A stretch of DNA of 64,000 bases from CAWANP01 sp963783445 (GTDB lineage: Bacteria > Chloroflexota > Anaerolineae > JAAYZQ01), in NCBI GenBank assembly GCA_963783445.1, contig CAWANP010000003.1, forward strand, positions 310,001 to 374,000. The letters are read 5' to 3'. The notes below the pieces were generated by a model. That model worked only from the letters and a program-made list of their open reading frames with translations. It made no database searches and was not told the DNA's origin. Shown one piece after another: positions 19,160 through 29,079 of the stretch. Both the position numbers and the translations under genes were made by a program. Within the stretch, counting starts at the first letter, position 1, and every line of letters starts with the position of its first letter.

Positions 19160-19945
19160 ATGAACCATATCTATCTTTCGCCGCACCTGGATGACGCCGT
19201 ATTGTCCTGCGGTGGTACCATCCACCATCAAACGACCGGCGGCGAGTTGGTCCGGGTTGTTACCGTCTTTGCCGGGGATGCGCGAGACGATGCCCTTGCC
19301 CCCTTTGCCCGAGTGCAGCACGATTATTGGGGCAATCCCCCCCAGCCGATGGCGCTGCGGCGAGCTGAGGACACTGCGGCGCTGGCACTTCTCGGCGCCG
19401 GCGTACAGCACCTGGCGTACCTGGATGCTGTCTACCGCACCGGCGCAGGTGGTCAGCCGTTGTATGCAGACGTAGAAGCGCTTCTTGGGGGAGTGCATCC
19501 GGCCGATGGGTTGGGACAGGAAGGTGCGGATGGGTTGCTCAATCTTTTGGATGGTGCCATCTCATCTGATGAGATGGCGGTGGTTTATGCACCGCTGGGA
19601 GTGGGCAGCCACGTAGATCACCAGATCGTACACAGACTGGCCCGGCAACTCCTGGCCCGGGACTACCGCGTGGCCTTCTACGAAGACTATCCGTATGCGG
19701 AAAGGCCAGGGGCTTTGCAGTCAGCCTTGCTAACGGCTAAGGCGGATAACTGGCAGCCCGAGACGATAGCCCTTGATGCCGCCAATCTGACCGCCAAGGT
19801 TTCTGCTTTGCGCTACTATCGAACCCAGATGACCGTTCTTTTCGGCGGAAGCGAGGCAATGCCCAGCCGGGTGTGGGCCTTTGCAGCCACTCGTTCGCCC
19901 AAAACTGGACTGGGGGAGCGGATCTGGCGCTCTCCAGCGGGATGA
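19160..19945 (+). CDS. PIG-L family deacetylase
   Basis: 261 residues of the LmbE/PIG-L zinc-dependent N-acetylglucosaminyl deacetylase fold. The metal motif reads SPHLDDAVLSCGG near the N-terminus, and the second His lies in GVGSHVDHQIVH (about 150-160). Such enzymes deacetylate GlcNAc-containing glycolipids, mycothiol- or bacillithiol-type precursors, or antibiotics; the substrate cannot be assigned. ATG 19160 is where family similarity starts. The next gene begins 3 bases after the stop, so the two form an operon driven from 18934. Confidence 0.87.
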   Translation: MNHIYLSPHLDDAVLSCGGTIHHQTTGGELVRVVTVFAGDARDDALAPFARVQHDYWGNPPQPMALRRAEDTAALALLGAGVQHLAYLDAVYRTGAGGQPLYADVEALLGGVHPADGLGQEGADGLLNLLDGAISSDEMAVVYAPLGVGSHVDHQIVHRLARQLLARDYRVAFYEDYPYAERPGALQSALLTAKADNWQPETIALDAANLTAKVSALRYYRTQMTVLFGGSEAMPSRVWAFAATRSPKTGLGERIWRSPAG

Positions 19946-19948
19946 CCT

Positions 19949-21205
19949 ATGTCTGAGATCATTGAACTGCAGCTTTCGGCCATGGCCCATGGCGGGTCAG
20001 CACTGGGCCGCCACTCGGGGCGGGTCATCTTTGTGCCCTACACAATCCCGGGCGAAAGGGTGCGCGTCGAGATTGTCAAAGCCCACACCCGGTGGGCACG
20101 AGCGCGTCTTCTGGAAGTATTAGAGCCTTCGCCTCACCGCGTCGAGCCGCCTTGCCCTCACTTTGGTCCAGGAAAGTGTGGAGGTTGTCACCTGCAGCAT
20201 ATCGCCTACGAGATGCAGGCTGAACTCAAACAGCAGGTGATGATAGACCAACTGGCCCGTCTGGGTGACCTGCACGAAATAAACGTTCAAGACACTATCG
20301 GCGCTGCCGAACCATGGGGCTATCGCAACCATGCCGCGTTCAGCCTCACCCCGGAGGGAACTCTTGGTTTTCTAACAGCCGAGAGCCCCGATGAGGTACT
20401 CGAGGTTATCCCTGTCAAGGAATGCCTCATCCTCGATCCCCTACTCGATGACCTGTGGGCGGCCCTCGACATGGAGTGGCCCCAGCTCTATCGTCTGAGC
20501 CTGCGCTGCGGCTCGGCCACGGGCGACTTGCTGGCCGTCTTTGAGTTGGATCACTATGAGGATTTTGACATCGAGGTGGATTTTCCGGTATCGTGCACAC
20601 TCTTGCTGACCGACGGTGAGGTTGTAGTGTTGATGGGCAATCCCTACCTGCTTGAGCATGTCGCCGGACGCGAATACCAGGTATCGGCTGGGAGTTCATT
20701 CCCGGCGAACACATCCGGGACCGAGGCACTGGTAGCATTGGTACAAGAGTACCTGGATCCCAAGGGCAGTGAAACCCTGGTGGATGTCTACTGTGGAGTG
20801 GGACTCTTTGGATTGGCCCTGGCCGATCACGCGTTCCACGTGATCGGCATCGATGCGGACCCCGGCGCCATTGCCGACTTTCGATACAATGCGCAAGGAT
20901 TGGAGCATATCGTCCCCATCGAGGGCAAGGCACAGGCAGCCCTCTCCGGCCTGGAAGACCCAGTAGACCTGATGGTGATCGAACCGCCGAGATCCGGCGC
21001 CGGGAAGCAGATCGTTGGAGAGATTGTACGATTGCGGCCCCGGCGGCTCGCCTATGTGTCTTGCGATCCGGCCACCTTGGCCCGCGATGCCCGCCACCTG
21101 GTCGATAGCGGCTACCATCTGCAAGTTGTCCAACCACTGGATCTCTTGCCTCAGTCGTTTCATATCACATCGGTTGCCCTGTTTGCGCGGGATGGTTCTT
21201 TATGA
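19949..21205 (+). CDS. rlmD: 23S rRNA (uracil-5-)-methyltransferase, RlmD/RumA type
   Basis: 418 residues. An N-terminal TRAM RNA-binding domain (about 1-60) is followed by an iron-sulfur cluster site, CPHFGPGKCGGC (about 70-82), then a Rossmann methyltransferase with VDVYCGVGLFG as the SAM loop, EPPRSGAG and the catalytic-cysteine motif YVSCDPATLARD. It would make m5U in 23S rRNA; whether one or two sites cannot be told. The SAM-binding DPPR of the family reads EPPR here. It is 3 bases downstream of the deacetylase gene and has no frameshift. Confidence 0.9.
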   Translation: MSEIIELQLSAMAHGGSALGRHSGRVIFVPYTIPGERVRVEIVKAHTRWARARLLEVLEPSPHRVEPPCPHFGPGKCGGCHLQHIAYEMQAELKQQVMIDQLARLGDLHEINVQDTIGAAEPWGYRNHAAFSLTPEGTLGFLTAESPDEVLEVIPVKECLILDPLLDDLWAALDMEWPQLYRLSLRCGSATGDLLAVFELDHYEDFDIEVDFPVSCTLLLTDGEVVVLMGNPYLLEHVAGREYQVSAGSSFPANTSGTEALVALVQEYLDPKGSETLVDVYCGVGLFGLALADHAFHVIGIDADPGAIADFRYNAQGLEHIVPIEGKAQAALSGLEDPVDLMVIEPPRSGAGKQIVGEIVRLRPRRLAYVSCDPATLARDARHLVDSGYHLQVVQPLDLLPQSFHITSVALFARDGSL

Positions 21206-21240
21206 CCAGCATTGCAGACTTTACCATTTCTGGCCCGGCT

Positions 21241-21268
21241 TTGACGCCGGACAGTTCTGTGGTATAAT
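21241..21268 (+). promoter_or_regulatory. Sigma-A promoter for the glycosyltransferase/sugar transferase pair
   Basis: TTGACG (21241-21246) and a perfect TATAAT (21263-21268) with a 16-base spacer. An in-frame ATG at 21267 overlaps the -10 box, so translation most likely begins at ATG 21288. Confidence 0.72.
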
Positions 21269-21287
21269 GAGCGTTGTGAGGCGAAAC

Positions 21288-22463
21288 ATGGAACGGGCGA
21301 TTCACGTTGGGGTGAACGCCCATTTGTTGTCCCTGGCCGACACCTACCGGAGTGCAGGTATTAACTCGTATATCCAGAACCTGCTGGGCCACTTGCCGGA
21401 GGTAGATCCACACATTGACTACACGGTTTTCCTGGGCGAAAGGCGCTATCTTGGAGGAGCAGGACTCGATCTAGAGTTTTCCCGTCTTCCGACGCAGCGC
21501 CCACCGGCGCGCATCTTTTGGGAACAGGCGATCCAACCCTGGTCTGTGCGGAAAGCTGGACTCGATCTGATCCATGGGACGGCCTTTGTGGGCCCTCAGG
21601 TCACTACCTGTCCTTTCGTAATCACCGTTCATGATCTGAGCTTCCTTTCTTATCCCCAGAGCTTTCCTGTGCTGAACCGCGTCTATCTACGGGCCTTTAC
21701 ACGGTTGTCGGTGCGCCGGGCCCGGAGGATCATTGCCGTGTCAGAGAGTACAAAAAGCGATCTGATCCGGTACTATGGCATCTCGCCAGCCAAGGTAGAT
21801 GTCGTGTACAATGGGGTTAATCCAAATTTCCGCCCCGTGCCAGCCGCCAAGGTGGCAGATTTTCGGCTCCAACGGGATCTGCCGGATCGATTCATCCTGT
21901 TTGTCGGTACCCTGGAGCCGCGCAAAAACGTCACCCGGTTGATCGATGCCTATGCTCGTTTGTCCGGATCCCGGCCACCACTGATGCTCCTCGGCGGGAA
22001 AGGTTGGCTCTATGATGAGATTTTTGCCCGCGTGGAAATGCTGGATCTGCAGAACGAGGTGAATTTCGTGGGCTATGTGCCGGCTGAGGAGCTACCTCTT
22101 TGGTATAATGCCGCCACCTTGTTCGTGTACCCATCTCTTTACGAGGGCTTTGGCCTGCCGCCATTGGAGGCAATGGCGTGTGGAACACCGGTCGTAACCT
22201 CCGAGGCCTCGTCGCTGCCCGAGGTGGTGGGTCAGGCTGGTCTGCTCGCTGACCCGACCAGCAGCGAGGCGCTGGCAGCAGCGATGGAGCGGGTGCTGGC
22301 GGACTCAGATTTGCAGGAGGAGATGGGAAAGGCTGGCCTGGTGCAGGCAAAGGAGTTCTCCTGGCAGAAAACCGCCGCGTGTACAGTGGATAGCTACCAG
22401 CGAGCTTTGAGGGCGGGTGCCAACGTGAACAGCCAGCGTGATGGAGGCGAAAGCCGTGTTTGA
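21288..22463 (+). CDS. Family 4 glycosyltransferase
   Basis: 391 residues of GT-B fold. The N-terminal domain has DLIHGTAFVGP and VITVHDLSFL; the C-terminal domain has RFILFVGTLEPRKNV, FVGYVPAEELPLWY and the donor-site EGFGLPPLEAMACGTPVV with the E-x7-E catalytic pair. It is close to mannosyl- or rhamnosyltransferases of exopolysaccharide clusters. The start at 21288 is set by the promoter overlap of the upstream ATG. It overlaps the following sugar-phosphate transferase gene by about 23 bases, so both act in one polysaccharide or O-antigen-type pathway. Confidence 0.88.
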   Translation: MERAIHVGVNAHLLSLADTYRSAGINSYIQNLLGHLPEVDPHIDYTVFLGERRYLGGAGLDLEFSRLPTQRPPARIFWEQAIQPWSVRKAGLDLIHGTAFVGPQVTTCPFVITVHDLSFLSYPQSFPVLNRVYLRAFTRLSVRRARRIIAVSESTKSDLIRYYGISPAKVDVVYNGVNPNFRPVPAAKVADFRLQRDLPDRFILFVGTLEPRKNVTRLIDAYARLSGSRPPLMLLGGKGWLYDEIFARVEMLDLQNEVNFVGYVPAEELPLWYNAATLFVYPSLYEGFGLPPLEAMACGTPVVTSEASSLPEVVGQAGLLADPTSSEALAAAMERVLADSDLQEEMGKAGLVQAKEFSWQKTAACTVDSYQRALRAGANVNSQRDGGESRV

Positions 22464-23887
22464 GCGCTACCGGCGGCTGTTTTCCATTGGCGTGGCTGTG
22501 ACGGATGTTTTGCTTATCAACCTGGCTTTCGTCATAGCCTATTGGCTGCGCTATGGTTTGCAGCTATTTGCCTCGGTGGACGAGGCTTACTTTGTCCCCT
22601 TCAGGCAGTTTGTTCCCATTGCCATCGCTTTGACACTGCTGCTGCTGGGCATCTACAAGATGAGCGGGGTGTATAACCAACCCCGGGGCGCCTCCTGGTT
22701 CGACGAAGTCTACCTCTTGGTGACGAGCACGGCGACGGGCATCATCCTGATGGTTTTCGTCATCGTGATTTTCTTCCGCCCCCTTTTCTACTCCAGGCTG
22801 ATTTTCTTCTACGACAGTGTGCTGATCATCATCTTTTTGAGTATCAGCCGCCTGGGGAAGCGTATGGTGCGCAACTACCTGCGCAAAAGGGGCCAAGGTG
22901 TGGATCGATTGCTCATCGTCGGCGCTGGGGAGGTGGGACGCACGGTGATGCGCAACATCGTTGCGCATCCGATTCTGGGCTATCAGATCGTTGGCTTTGT
23001 AGACGATGATCCAGACAAGGGCAGTACGAGCATTGGGCGCTTTGCAGGATTGGGCAACACCGCAGACATCCCGAACCTGGTCAAGCGACAGCGGATCGAC
23101 GAAGTGATCGTTACGCTGCCTTGGATGTACCATCGCAAGATCGTCAGTATCATTGCCCAGTGCGAGCGGGAGAGGATACGCGTTCGCATAGTTCCTGACA
23201 TTTTTCAGATGACGCTGAGCCATTTGGATGTGGAGGATCTGGGCGGCATCCCCATGATCGGTGTCCGGGAGATCTCGATCAGCAGCAGTGCCAGGCTGTT
23301 CAAGAGAACGATGGACGTCGTCTTGGCCCTGGTGGGACTCGTTGTGCTCTTTCCACTTTTTCTCCTGATTGGGCTGATAATCCGGATCGATTCCCCCGGC
23401 CCGGTCCTTTTTCGACAGATCCGTGTGGGGAAGGATGAGCAGTTGTTCGCCTGTTACAAGTTCCGGTCTATGCGAGAGGGCGCGGAGCAAGAAAAGGACA
23501 AGTTGCTGGATCAGAACGAAGCGGATGGTCCGATCTTCAAGATCAGGAATGACCCCCGCATCACATCGGTGGGCCGCTTTCTGCGACGCACCAGTCTGGA
23601 CGAACTGCCGCAATTGATCAATGTGCTGATGGGACAGATGAGCTTGGTGGGCCCTCGGCCTGCGCCTCCGTCCGAAGTACAGCGCTATCAGCCCTGGCAT
23701 AAGCGGCGGCTGGAGGTGGCCCCAGGGATCACAGGTATGTGGCAGGTCTCGGGGCGCAGCGAGTTGACCTTTGACGAGATGGTCTTGTTGGATCTGTACT
23801 ATATTGAGAATTGGTCCCCTGCTCTGGATATGCAAATACTGCTTCAGGACCGTACCCAAGGTCCTCTTGGGTGAAGGAGCCTATTGA
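22441..23887 (+). CDS. Polyprenyl-phosphate sugar-1-phosphate transferase (C-terminal frameshift)
   Basis: A WbaP/WcaJ-type initiating enzyme that moves a sugar-1-phosphate onto undecaprenyl phosphate, about 481 residues. Four N-terminal membrane helices (about 15-130), a CoA-binding/Rossmann-like domain (LLIVGAGEVGRTV, about 155-165), one more helix, then the catalytic bacterial sugar transferase domain with FKRTMDVVLAL, CYKFRSMR, RRTSLDELPQ and MSLVGPRPAPP. One extra base near 23847 diverts the last residues; removing it gives the conserved end TVPKVLLGEGAY with the stop at 23885-23887. It starts inside the 3' end of the upstream glycosyltransferase gene. Confidence 0.9.
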
Positions 23888-23954
23888 GTAGGGATGGCAT
23901 CTACCACCTCTCAGGAGGTGAGAAGATAAAAAGAATCTATCAGGAGGTGTGAGG

Positions 23955-24284
23955 ATGTGGCAGTGTGGTTCGTGTGGGTACATGTGGAATGGTGAGGAGG
24001 CGCCTGACAAGTGTCCAAAGTGCGGCGCTCCCAAGGAAAAGTTCACCAAGCTGGACGGGAAGGCCATGGACACTGTTGAGCGCTCGCGCTTTACGAACAA
24101 CCTGCACATGCAGCTCTACGTGTTGCTCGAGCAGGTCATGGATGTGGCCGAAGATGGTATTGACGACAATCTTGATCCCAATTGCGTCAAGATCTTCAAG
24201 AGAGCAGTGGGCGAGGCCGAGATCCTGCAGCAGTCCATAAAGGCTGAGCTGCAGGGCCACATGAACAAAGGTAAGTGGGGCTAG
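23955..24284 (+). CDS. Rubredoxin-like iron protein with helical C-terminal domain
   Basis: 109 residues. The first 22 carry a rubredoxin-like knuckle pair, CGSCGYMW and CPKCGAPKEKF, that would bind one iron with four cysteines, as in the tail of rubrerythrins. The rest (about 35-109) is helical and lacks the diiron carboxylate motifs, so it is not rubrerythrin itself. ATG 23955 has AGGAGG 7 bases upstream. A second AGGAGGTGAG copy lies 40 bases earlier and forms an inverted repeat with CACCTC. It suggests a role in electron transfer or oxidative-stress defence in an anaerobe. It ends convergently with recF. Confidence 0.8.
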   Translation: MWQCGSCGYMWNGEEAPDKCPKCGAPKEKFTKLDGKAMDTVERSRFTNNLHMQLYVLLEQVMDVAEDGIDDNLDPNCVKIFKRAVGEAEILQQSIKAELQGHMNKGKWG

Positions 24285-24308
24285 CCAGATCTAGGTCCCT
24301 GGCTTTTG
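24283..24308 (+). terminator. Terminator-like hairpin after the rubredoxin-like gene
   Basis: AGCCAG (24283-24288) pairs with CTGGCT (24299-24304), followed by TTTT-like sequence. The stem is only 6 bases, so support is moderate. Confidence 0.45.
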
Positions 24309-24338
24309 GATAGATTCGGATCCAAATGGAGCTGCTGG

Positions 24339-24354
24339 CCGCGCCTCAGCGCGG
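24339..24354 (-). terminator. Hairpin at the 3' end of recF
   Basis: CCGCGC-CTCA-GCGCGG forms a perfect 6-base stem with a 4-base loop next to the recF stop at 24355. No T-run follows on the minus strand. Confidence 0.4.
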
Positions 24355-25584
<1,230 letters not shown>

Positions 25585-25590
25585 GGCTCG

Positions 25591-25619
25591 ATTATAGCAT
25601 ACCTGTAGGGCTGGAACAA
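25591..25619 (-). promoter_or_regulatory. Promoter giving a likely leaderless recF message
   Basis: On the minus strand TTGTTC (25614-25619) and TATAAT (25591-25596) have a 17-base spacer, and the -10 box carries an upstream TG extension. The recF ATG begins at 25584, where transcription itself should start. Confidence 0.65.
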
Positions 25620-25646
25620 ACCTCAGCGAGGGGCCAAGGCCCTTCA

Positions 25647-26753
25647 CTACAAGGCAGGCGCTCCCTTGAGGCCGCTGCCTGTGAGCGGAACGACAATGGT
25701 GTCGTCTAGTTTTGCGATTCGGCTCACTGCAGCCAGGCTGGCAACCGCTGTGGCGCTGGTAGGTTCGGCGTAAAAGCCATGATGGGCAAGTTGGCGCTGG
25801 GCCTCCAGGATCGCTTCCTCCTCCACAGACACACAGATACCGTCCGTTTCTCGAAGGGCCTGCAGCAGTCGCCGGCCGCGCACCGGCTGGGCGATGGCCA
25901 GTCCCTCGGCCACGCTGGGCGTTGTCACCTCCGCCGCGGGTACCGTCTCCAGCCCGGATTCGAAAGCCTGGCACAGCGGAGCCAGCCGTCTTGCCTGAGC
26001 AGCCACCAGCCTGGGCAAGCGGTCGATCAATCCCGCCGCGCGCAGCCGCCGAAAACCCAGCCACACGCCAAGAAGATGCACGCCCTGCCCCACGGGTACC
26101 ACGTACCAATCTGGGACACGGCGGCCCAACTGCTCCCATACCTCCCAGGCCACCGACTGCTGACCCAACAGAAAACCAGGGTGGTAAGCGTGGGAAGCAT
26201 AGACGAGCCCCTGTTGGGCGGCACCCTGAGCCGCCAGTTTCGCATTCACCCGGGGCCCGGCAATAGGCCGTACCTTGGCGCCGTAGACTGCGATCTGCGC
26301 TTGCTTGGCGGGCGAGGCGTGGGCCGGCACAAAGACCTCGGCCTGCATTCCTGCACGGGCGGAAAAGGCCGCCACGGAAGCCCCCGCGTTGCCCGATGAA
26401 TCGTCGGCCACGCGCGTCACCCCCTGGTGAGCCAGGATGTTGATCATTATGGCCGTGCCCCGGTCCTTGAAGGAAGCAGTGGGTGCAAAGTACTCCGGTT
26501 TGACCAGTACCTGGCCGCTTTCCAGGGCTACCGGTAGCAGGGGCGTACCGCCAGCGCCCATGCGTACCGTCGGCGCGTCAAAGGGCAGTCCATACAACTG
26601 TTGATAGCGCCAGATGGAGGCGTCGGCTGAATCGATGAGCGCTGGATCGAAATCGCTTCGTTCCTCTGTTTCCCACGCGCCGCCACATTCACAGCGCCAG
26701 CGTTCCGGTGACAGTGTCTCTTGCATACCACACTCGGGGCAAAAGATCTTCAT
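25647..26753 (-). CDS. thrC: Threonine synthase-like PLP enzyme
   Basis: 368 residues of fold-type II PLP enzymes. An N-terminal zinc-ribbon-like segment (CPECG then CECGG, about 5-25) precedes the catalytic domain, as in many threonine synthases. The PLP lysine is in TASFKDRG, the phosphate-binding loop is SSGNAGAS, and VPLTGSGLKG is at the C-terminus. It would convert O-phosphohomoserine to threonine. One caution: the glycine-rich VPVGQGVHLLG replaces the more usual VPxGNxGN of the family. The gene lies 62 bases upstream of recF on the same strand, but recF has its own promoter. It is 10 bases from the preceding membrane-protein gene. Confidence 0.85.
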   Translation of the reverse strand: MKIFCPECGMQETLSPERWRCECGGAWETEERSDFDPALIDSADASIWRYQQLYGLPFDAPTVRMGAGGTPLLPVALESGQVLVKPEYFAPTASFKDRGTAIMINILAHQGVTRVADDSSGNAGASVAAFSARAGMQAEVFVPAHASPAKQAQIAVYGAKVRPIAGPRVNAKLAAQGAAQQGLVYASHAYHPGFLLGQQSVAWEVWEQLGRRVPDWYVVPVGQGVHLLGVWLGFRRLRAAGLIDRLPRLVAAQARRLAPLCQAFESGLETVPAAEVTTPSVAEGLAIAQPVRGRRLLQALRETDGICVSVEEEAILEAQRQLAHHGFYAEPTSATAVASLAAVSRIAKLDDTIVVPLTGSGLKGAPAL

Positions 26754-26763
26754 GATAGTCGAT

Positions 26764-29079
26764 TCACTCCTTCAGGTTTAGTGGGCCGAGTTCGAGGCTG
26801 TCACCGTCCCCATCTACCGGCAAGCGCTCACCGCTTTCCAGGAGGTACAAGCCCACTCGGAGAAAGTAGTCGCCGTCGGAGAGATCCGATGGCAGAAGCA
26901 GTACGTGCTCGTCTCTTACGACTTCGTCTGTATCCCAAACGGAGGAGGGATAGGCGCCACCCTGTGGCTGTCCGTCGTGCTGGGCGACGACCTGACCGTT
27001 GGCGTCCACAAGGTGTACAAACACGGTATAGTCAGCCGTGGGTGGCTCGATGCCGCGCCAGTACAGTACAACTCCCAGCATTCCCTCCTGTACCACGGCA
27101 TCATAGCCCAGCAGTTCGATCTGGCCATCAAATCTGGCGCTGGCCGGTTCACTGATGGGGCCGGGCTCGGTCTGCGTGTTGGTCGTGATGGCCACCTGGC
27201 CCACGACAGCCGGCTGACCCAGCGGTTCCAGGACGCCATCGTTGGAGAGGGAATACATGCCCACCCACAGCTCGTAGACGCCGGCTGGTGCATCGGCGGG
27301 TATGGTCAGGGCATGGTCGTCGCGCAGCCGCTCCCCCGGCCGCCACAGGGATGTAGGGTAGTGCACGCCGCCCGGCTGCCTGTCACTCTGGGCCAAGGCT
27401 CGGCCTTGGGTATCACGCAAGTGCACAAACGAATGGTACTGTGCCTCCAGCGGGCGTTGGGCTTGCCAGTACAGCGTGACCTGCAGCGTCTCACCGGGCT
27501 GAGGGCTGCGGGGCGAACGATCGAATCCAACCAAGGTTACCGCGTCTGCCAGATGGACGCCACCGGAATAGGCCGGCTCTTCTGCTGCCGGTCCCGTGAC
27601 CCGCCACAGCCCCCCCTCAGCCTCAACTTGGACCTTGGCCTCCACCCCCGGCATCTCTTTGATGAGGTATATGGGGCGGCCAGTACTCAGGGCCAGATCA
27701 AGAACGTGGCCCAAAGAAGGATATTCGGGTGTGATAAGGGGAAAGAGACCCAGGAGGTCAGGGCGTACCCCATCCACGTACTGGAAATACCACATGGGCA
27801 TCATGTTGTTGCGGTCGTTGCTAATAAGCACGGCATCGGGAGGCAGTGGCTCGGCCAGGATCGCCTCCCAGCGGGTGCGGGCTTGCCTGTTCCGGCTCTG
27901 GTCCGCGTCCGGGTACCGAGATGCCGCCGTCCACAGTGGAGGCGTGAAAAAAAGTACCACCAGGAGGGCAGCGGCTATGGGCTTGGAGAGCAGCGGCGTG
28001 ACCAGGCAAGCGGCGCCGACTGCCATCCAGAGGATGAGCAGGAGGTAGGAGGGGATGAACAGTACATAGATATCACCGATGGTATAGAATAGGTTGAAGG
28101 CCACGGAGGCCAGGTAGGCCAGCCCGGTCAGTCCCAGCAGGGCCCACTTATGCCTATACGCCAAACATCCCACGCCGGTCAGCGCGATGATGAGGCCAAC
28201 CCAGCCAATCTCGTTGCGCAGGAACCCCACGGCCATGGCCACTCGCTGGCCCAGATCCACGGAAAGATCCAGCGACCCGCCAAAGGGTCCGCCCAGGACA
28301 AAGTGTACAAAGTTCGCCAGGCTGTTCTCATAGAGCAACAGGCTACGGCCTTGTGCCAGCGGCAATTCGAGGTAGGGTATGTGAGGAGCACGCAGAGGGA
28401 TAAGCAGATACAGAGCCAAGGGCATGACCAGTAGCAATAGCGCCTTCAGGATCAGACGCCAGTCGTGAAAGACCCACCGATCGACCAGCCACAGGTAGAC
28501 CAGGATAGCCGGGGCGAAAAGGGCGGTGGTACTGTGATGGGCCAGGCCGAGGCCGAAAGCAAAGGCGGAGAGCAACAGGAAGCGGGAATCGCGACGCTCA
28601 GCCCAGGCCAGGAGCAGATAGATGAGGGCGACGAGCAGACATATCTGGAGGCTATAAACCTCGGCGATGATGGCCTGCGACCAGAGCGTAGGCGTCAGGG
28701 CAAAGGTCGCGGCGCTCAGGGCTGCGGCCAAGCGCTGGATGCCGGGAGGCAAGCCAGGGAACGCAGACCGCAGCAAGGCCCTGGCCGTGGGATAGAGCAG
28801 CACGACCGCCAACGCTGCCCAGAAGGCGGAAAAGAGGTTCATGCGATAGGCGACGTCGCCTATGGGCAGCAGGCGGGACCAGATCCAGCCCAGCAAGGTA
28901 TAGAGAGGATAGCCAGTGGGGTGTGCCACACCCAGCAGGTAGGGCACGAATTGGAATTCGCCCCCGTCCCCGGACAGAACTGTTGGAGCCAGGGTCAAGG
29001 CGTACAGGACAAATGAAGCCGTCCCGAGCAGGGCTGCCACCAACCAGTCGAGCAGCCGCCATCGGCTCCTACTGCTCAT
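26764..29079 (-). CDS. DUF2723 family membrane protein with C-terminal extracellular beta domains
   Basis: 771 residues. About ten membrane helices (about 10-400) begin with the DUF2723 hallmarks TLAPTVLSGDGGEFQFVPYLLGVAHPTGYPLY, which I describe by its key residues: SGDGGE and AHPTGYP. The remaining half is soluble, with two repeats of a beta-sandwich-like unit (about 530-640 and 665-765) sharing YHSFVHL/YTVFVHLVD and LWVGMYS/LRVGLYLLES. DUF2723 proteins are GT-C-like and proposed to glycosylate exported proteins. ATG 29079 forms an ATGA overlap with the stop of the upstream gene. It is intact, long, and likely acts on the outer face of the membrane. Confidence 0.83.
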   Translation of the reverse strand: MSSRSRWRLLDWLVAALLGTASFVLYALTLAPTVLSGDGGEFQFVPYLLGVAHPTGYPLYTLLGWIWSRLLPIGDVAYRMNLFSAFWAALAVVLLYPTARALLRSAFPGLPPGIQRLAAALSAATFALTPTLWSQAIIAEVYSLQICLLVALIYLLLAWAERRDSRFLLLSAFAFGLGLAHHSTTALFAPAILVYLWLVDRWVFHDWRLILKALLLLVMPLALYLLIPLRAPHIPYLELPLAQGRSLLLYENSLANFVHFVLGGPFGGSLDLSVDLGQRVAMAVGFLRNEIGWVGLIIALTGVGCLAYRHKWALLGLTGLAYLASVAFNLFYTIGDIYVLFIPSYLLLILWMAVGAACLVTPLLSKPIAAALLVVLFFTPPLWTAASRYPDADQSRNRQARTRWEAILAEPLPPDAVLISNDRNNMMPMWYFQYVDGVRPDLLGLFPLITPEYPSLGHVLDLALSTGRPIYLIKEMPGVEAKVQVEAEGGLWRVTGPAAEEPAYSGGVHLADAVTLVGFDRSPRSPQPGETLQVTLYWQAQRPLEAQYHSFVHLRDTQGRALAQSDRQPGGVHYPTSLWRPGERLRDDHALTIPADAPAGVYELWVGMYSLSNDGVLEPLGQPAVVGQVAITTNTQTEPGPISEPASARFDGQIELLGYDAVVQEGMLGVVLYWRGIEPPTADYTVFVHLVDANGQVVAQHDGQPQGGAYPSSVWDTDEVVRDEHVLLLPSDLSDGDYFLRVGLYLLESGERLPVDGDGDSLELGPLNLKE

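Noticed and set aside
22564..23859. A 431-codon open frame on the minus strand opposite the sugar-phosphate transferase
   Set aside because: It mirrors a well-conserved enzyme gene, lacks a ribosome-binding site, and is rich in His and Gln as expected from antisense of coding DNA.
23904..23950. Riboswitch before the rubredoxin-like gene
   Set aside because: Only a repeated AGGAGGTG and a 6-base inverted repeat are present, too little for a known riboswitch.
26905..28092. A 395-codon open frame on the plus strand opposite the DUF2723 gene
   Set aside because: It has no family features or ribosome-binding site; long antisense frames are common in high-GC DNA.
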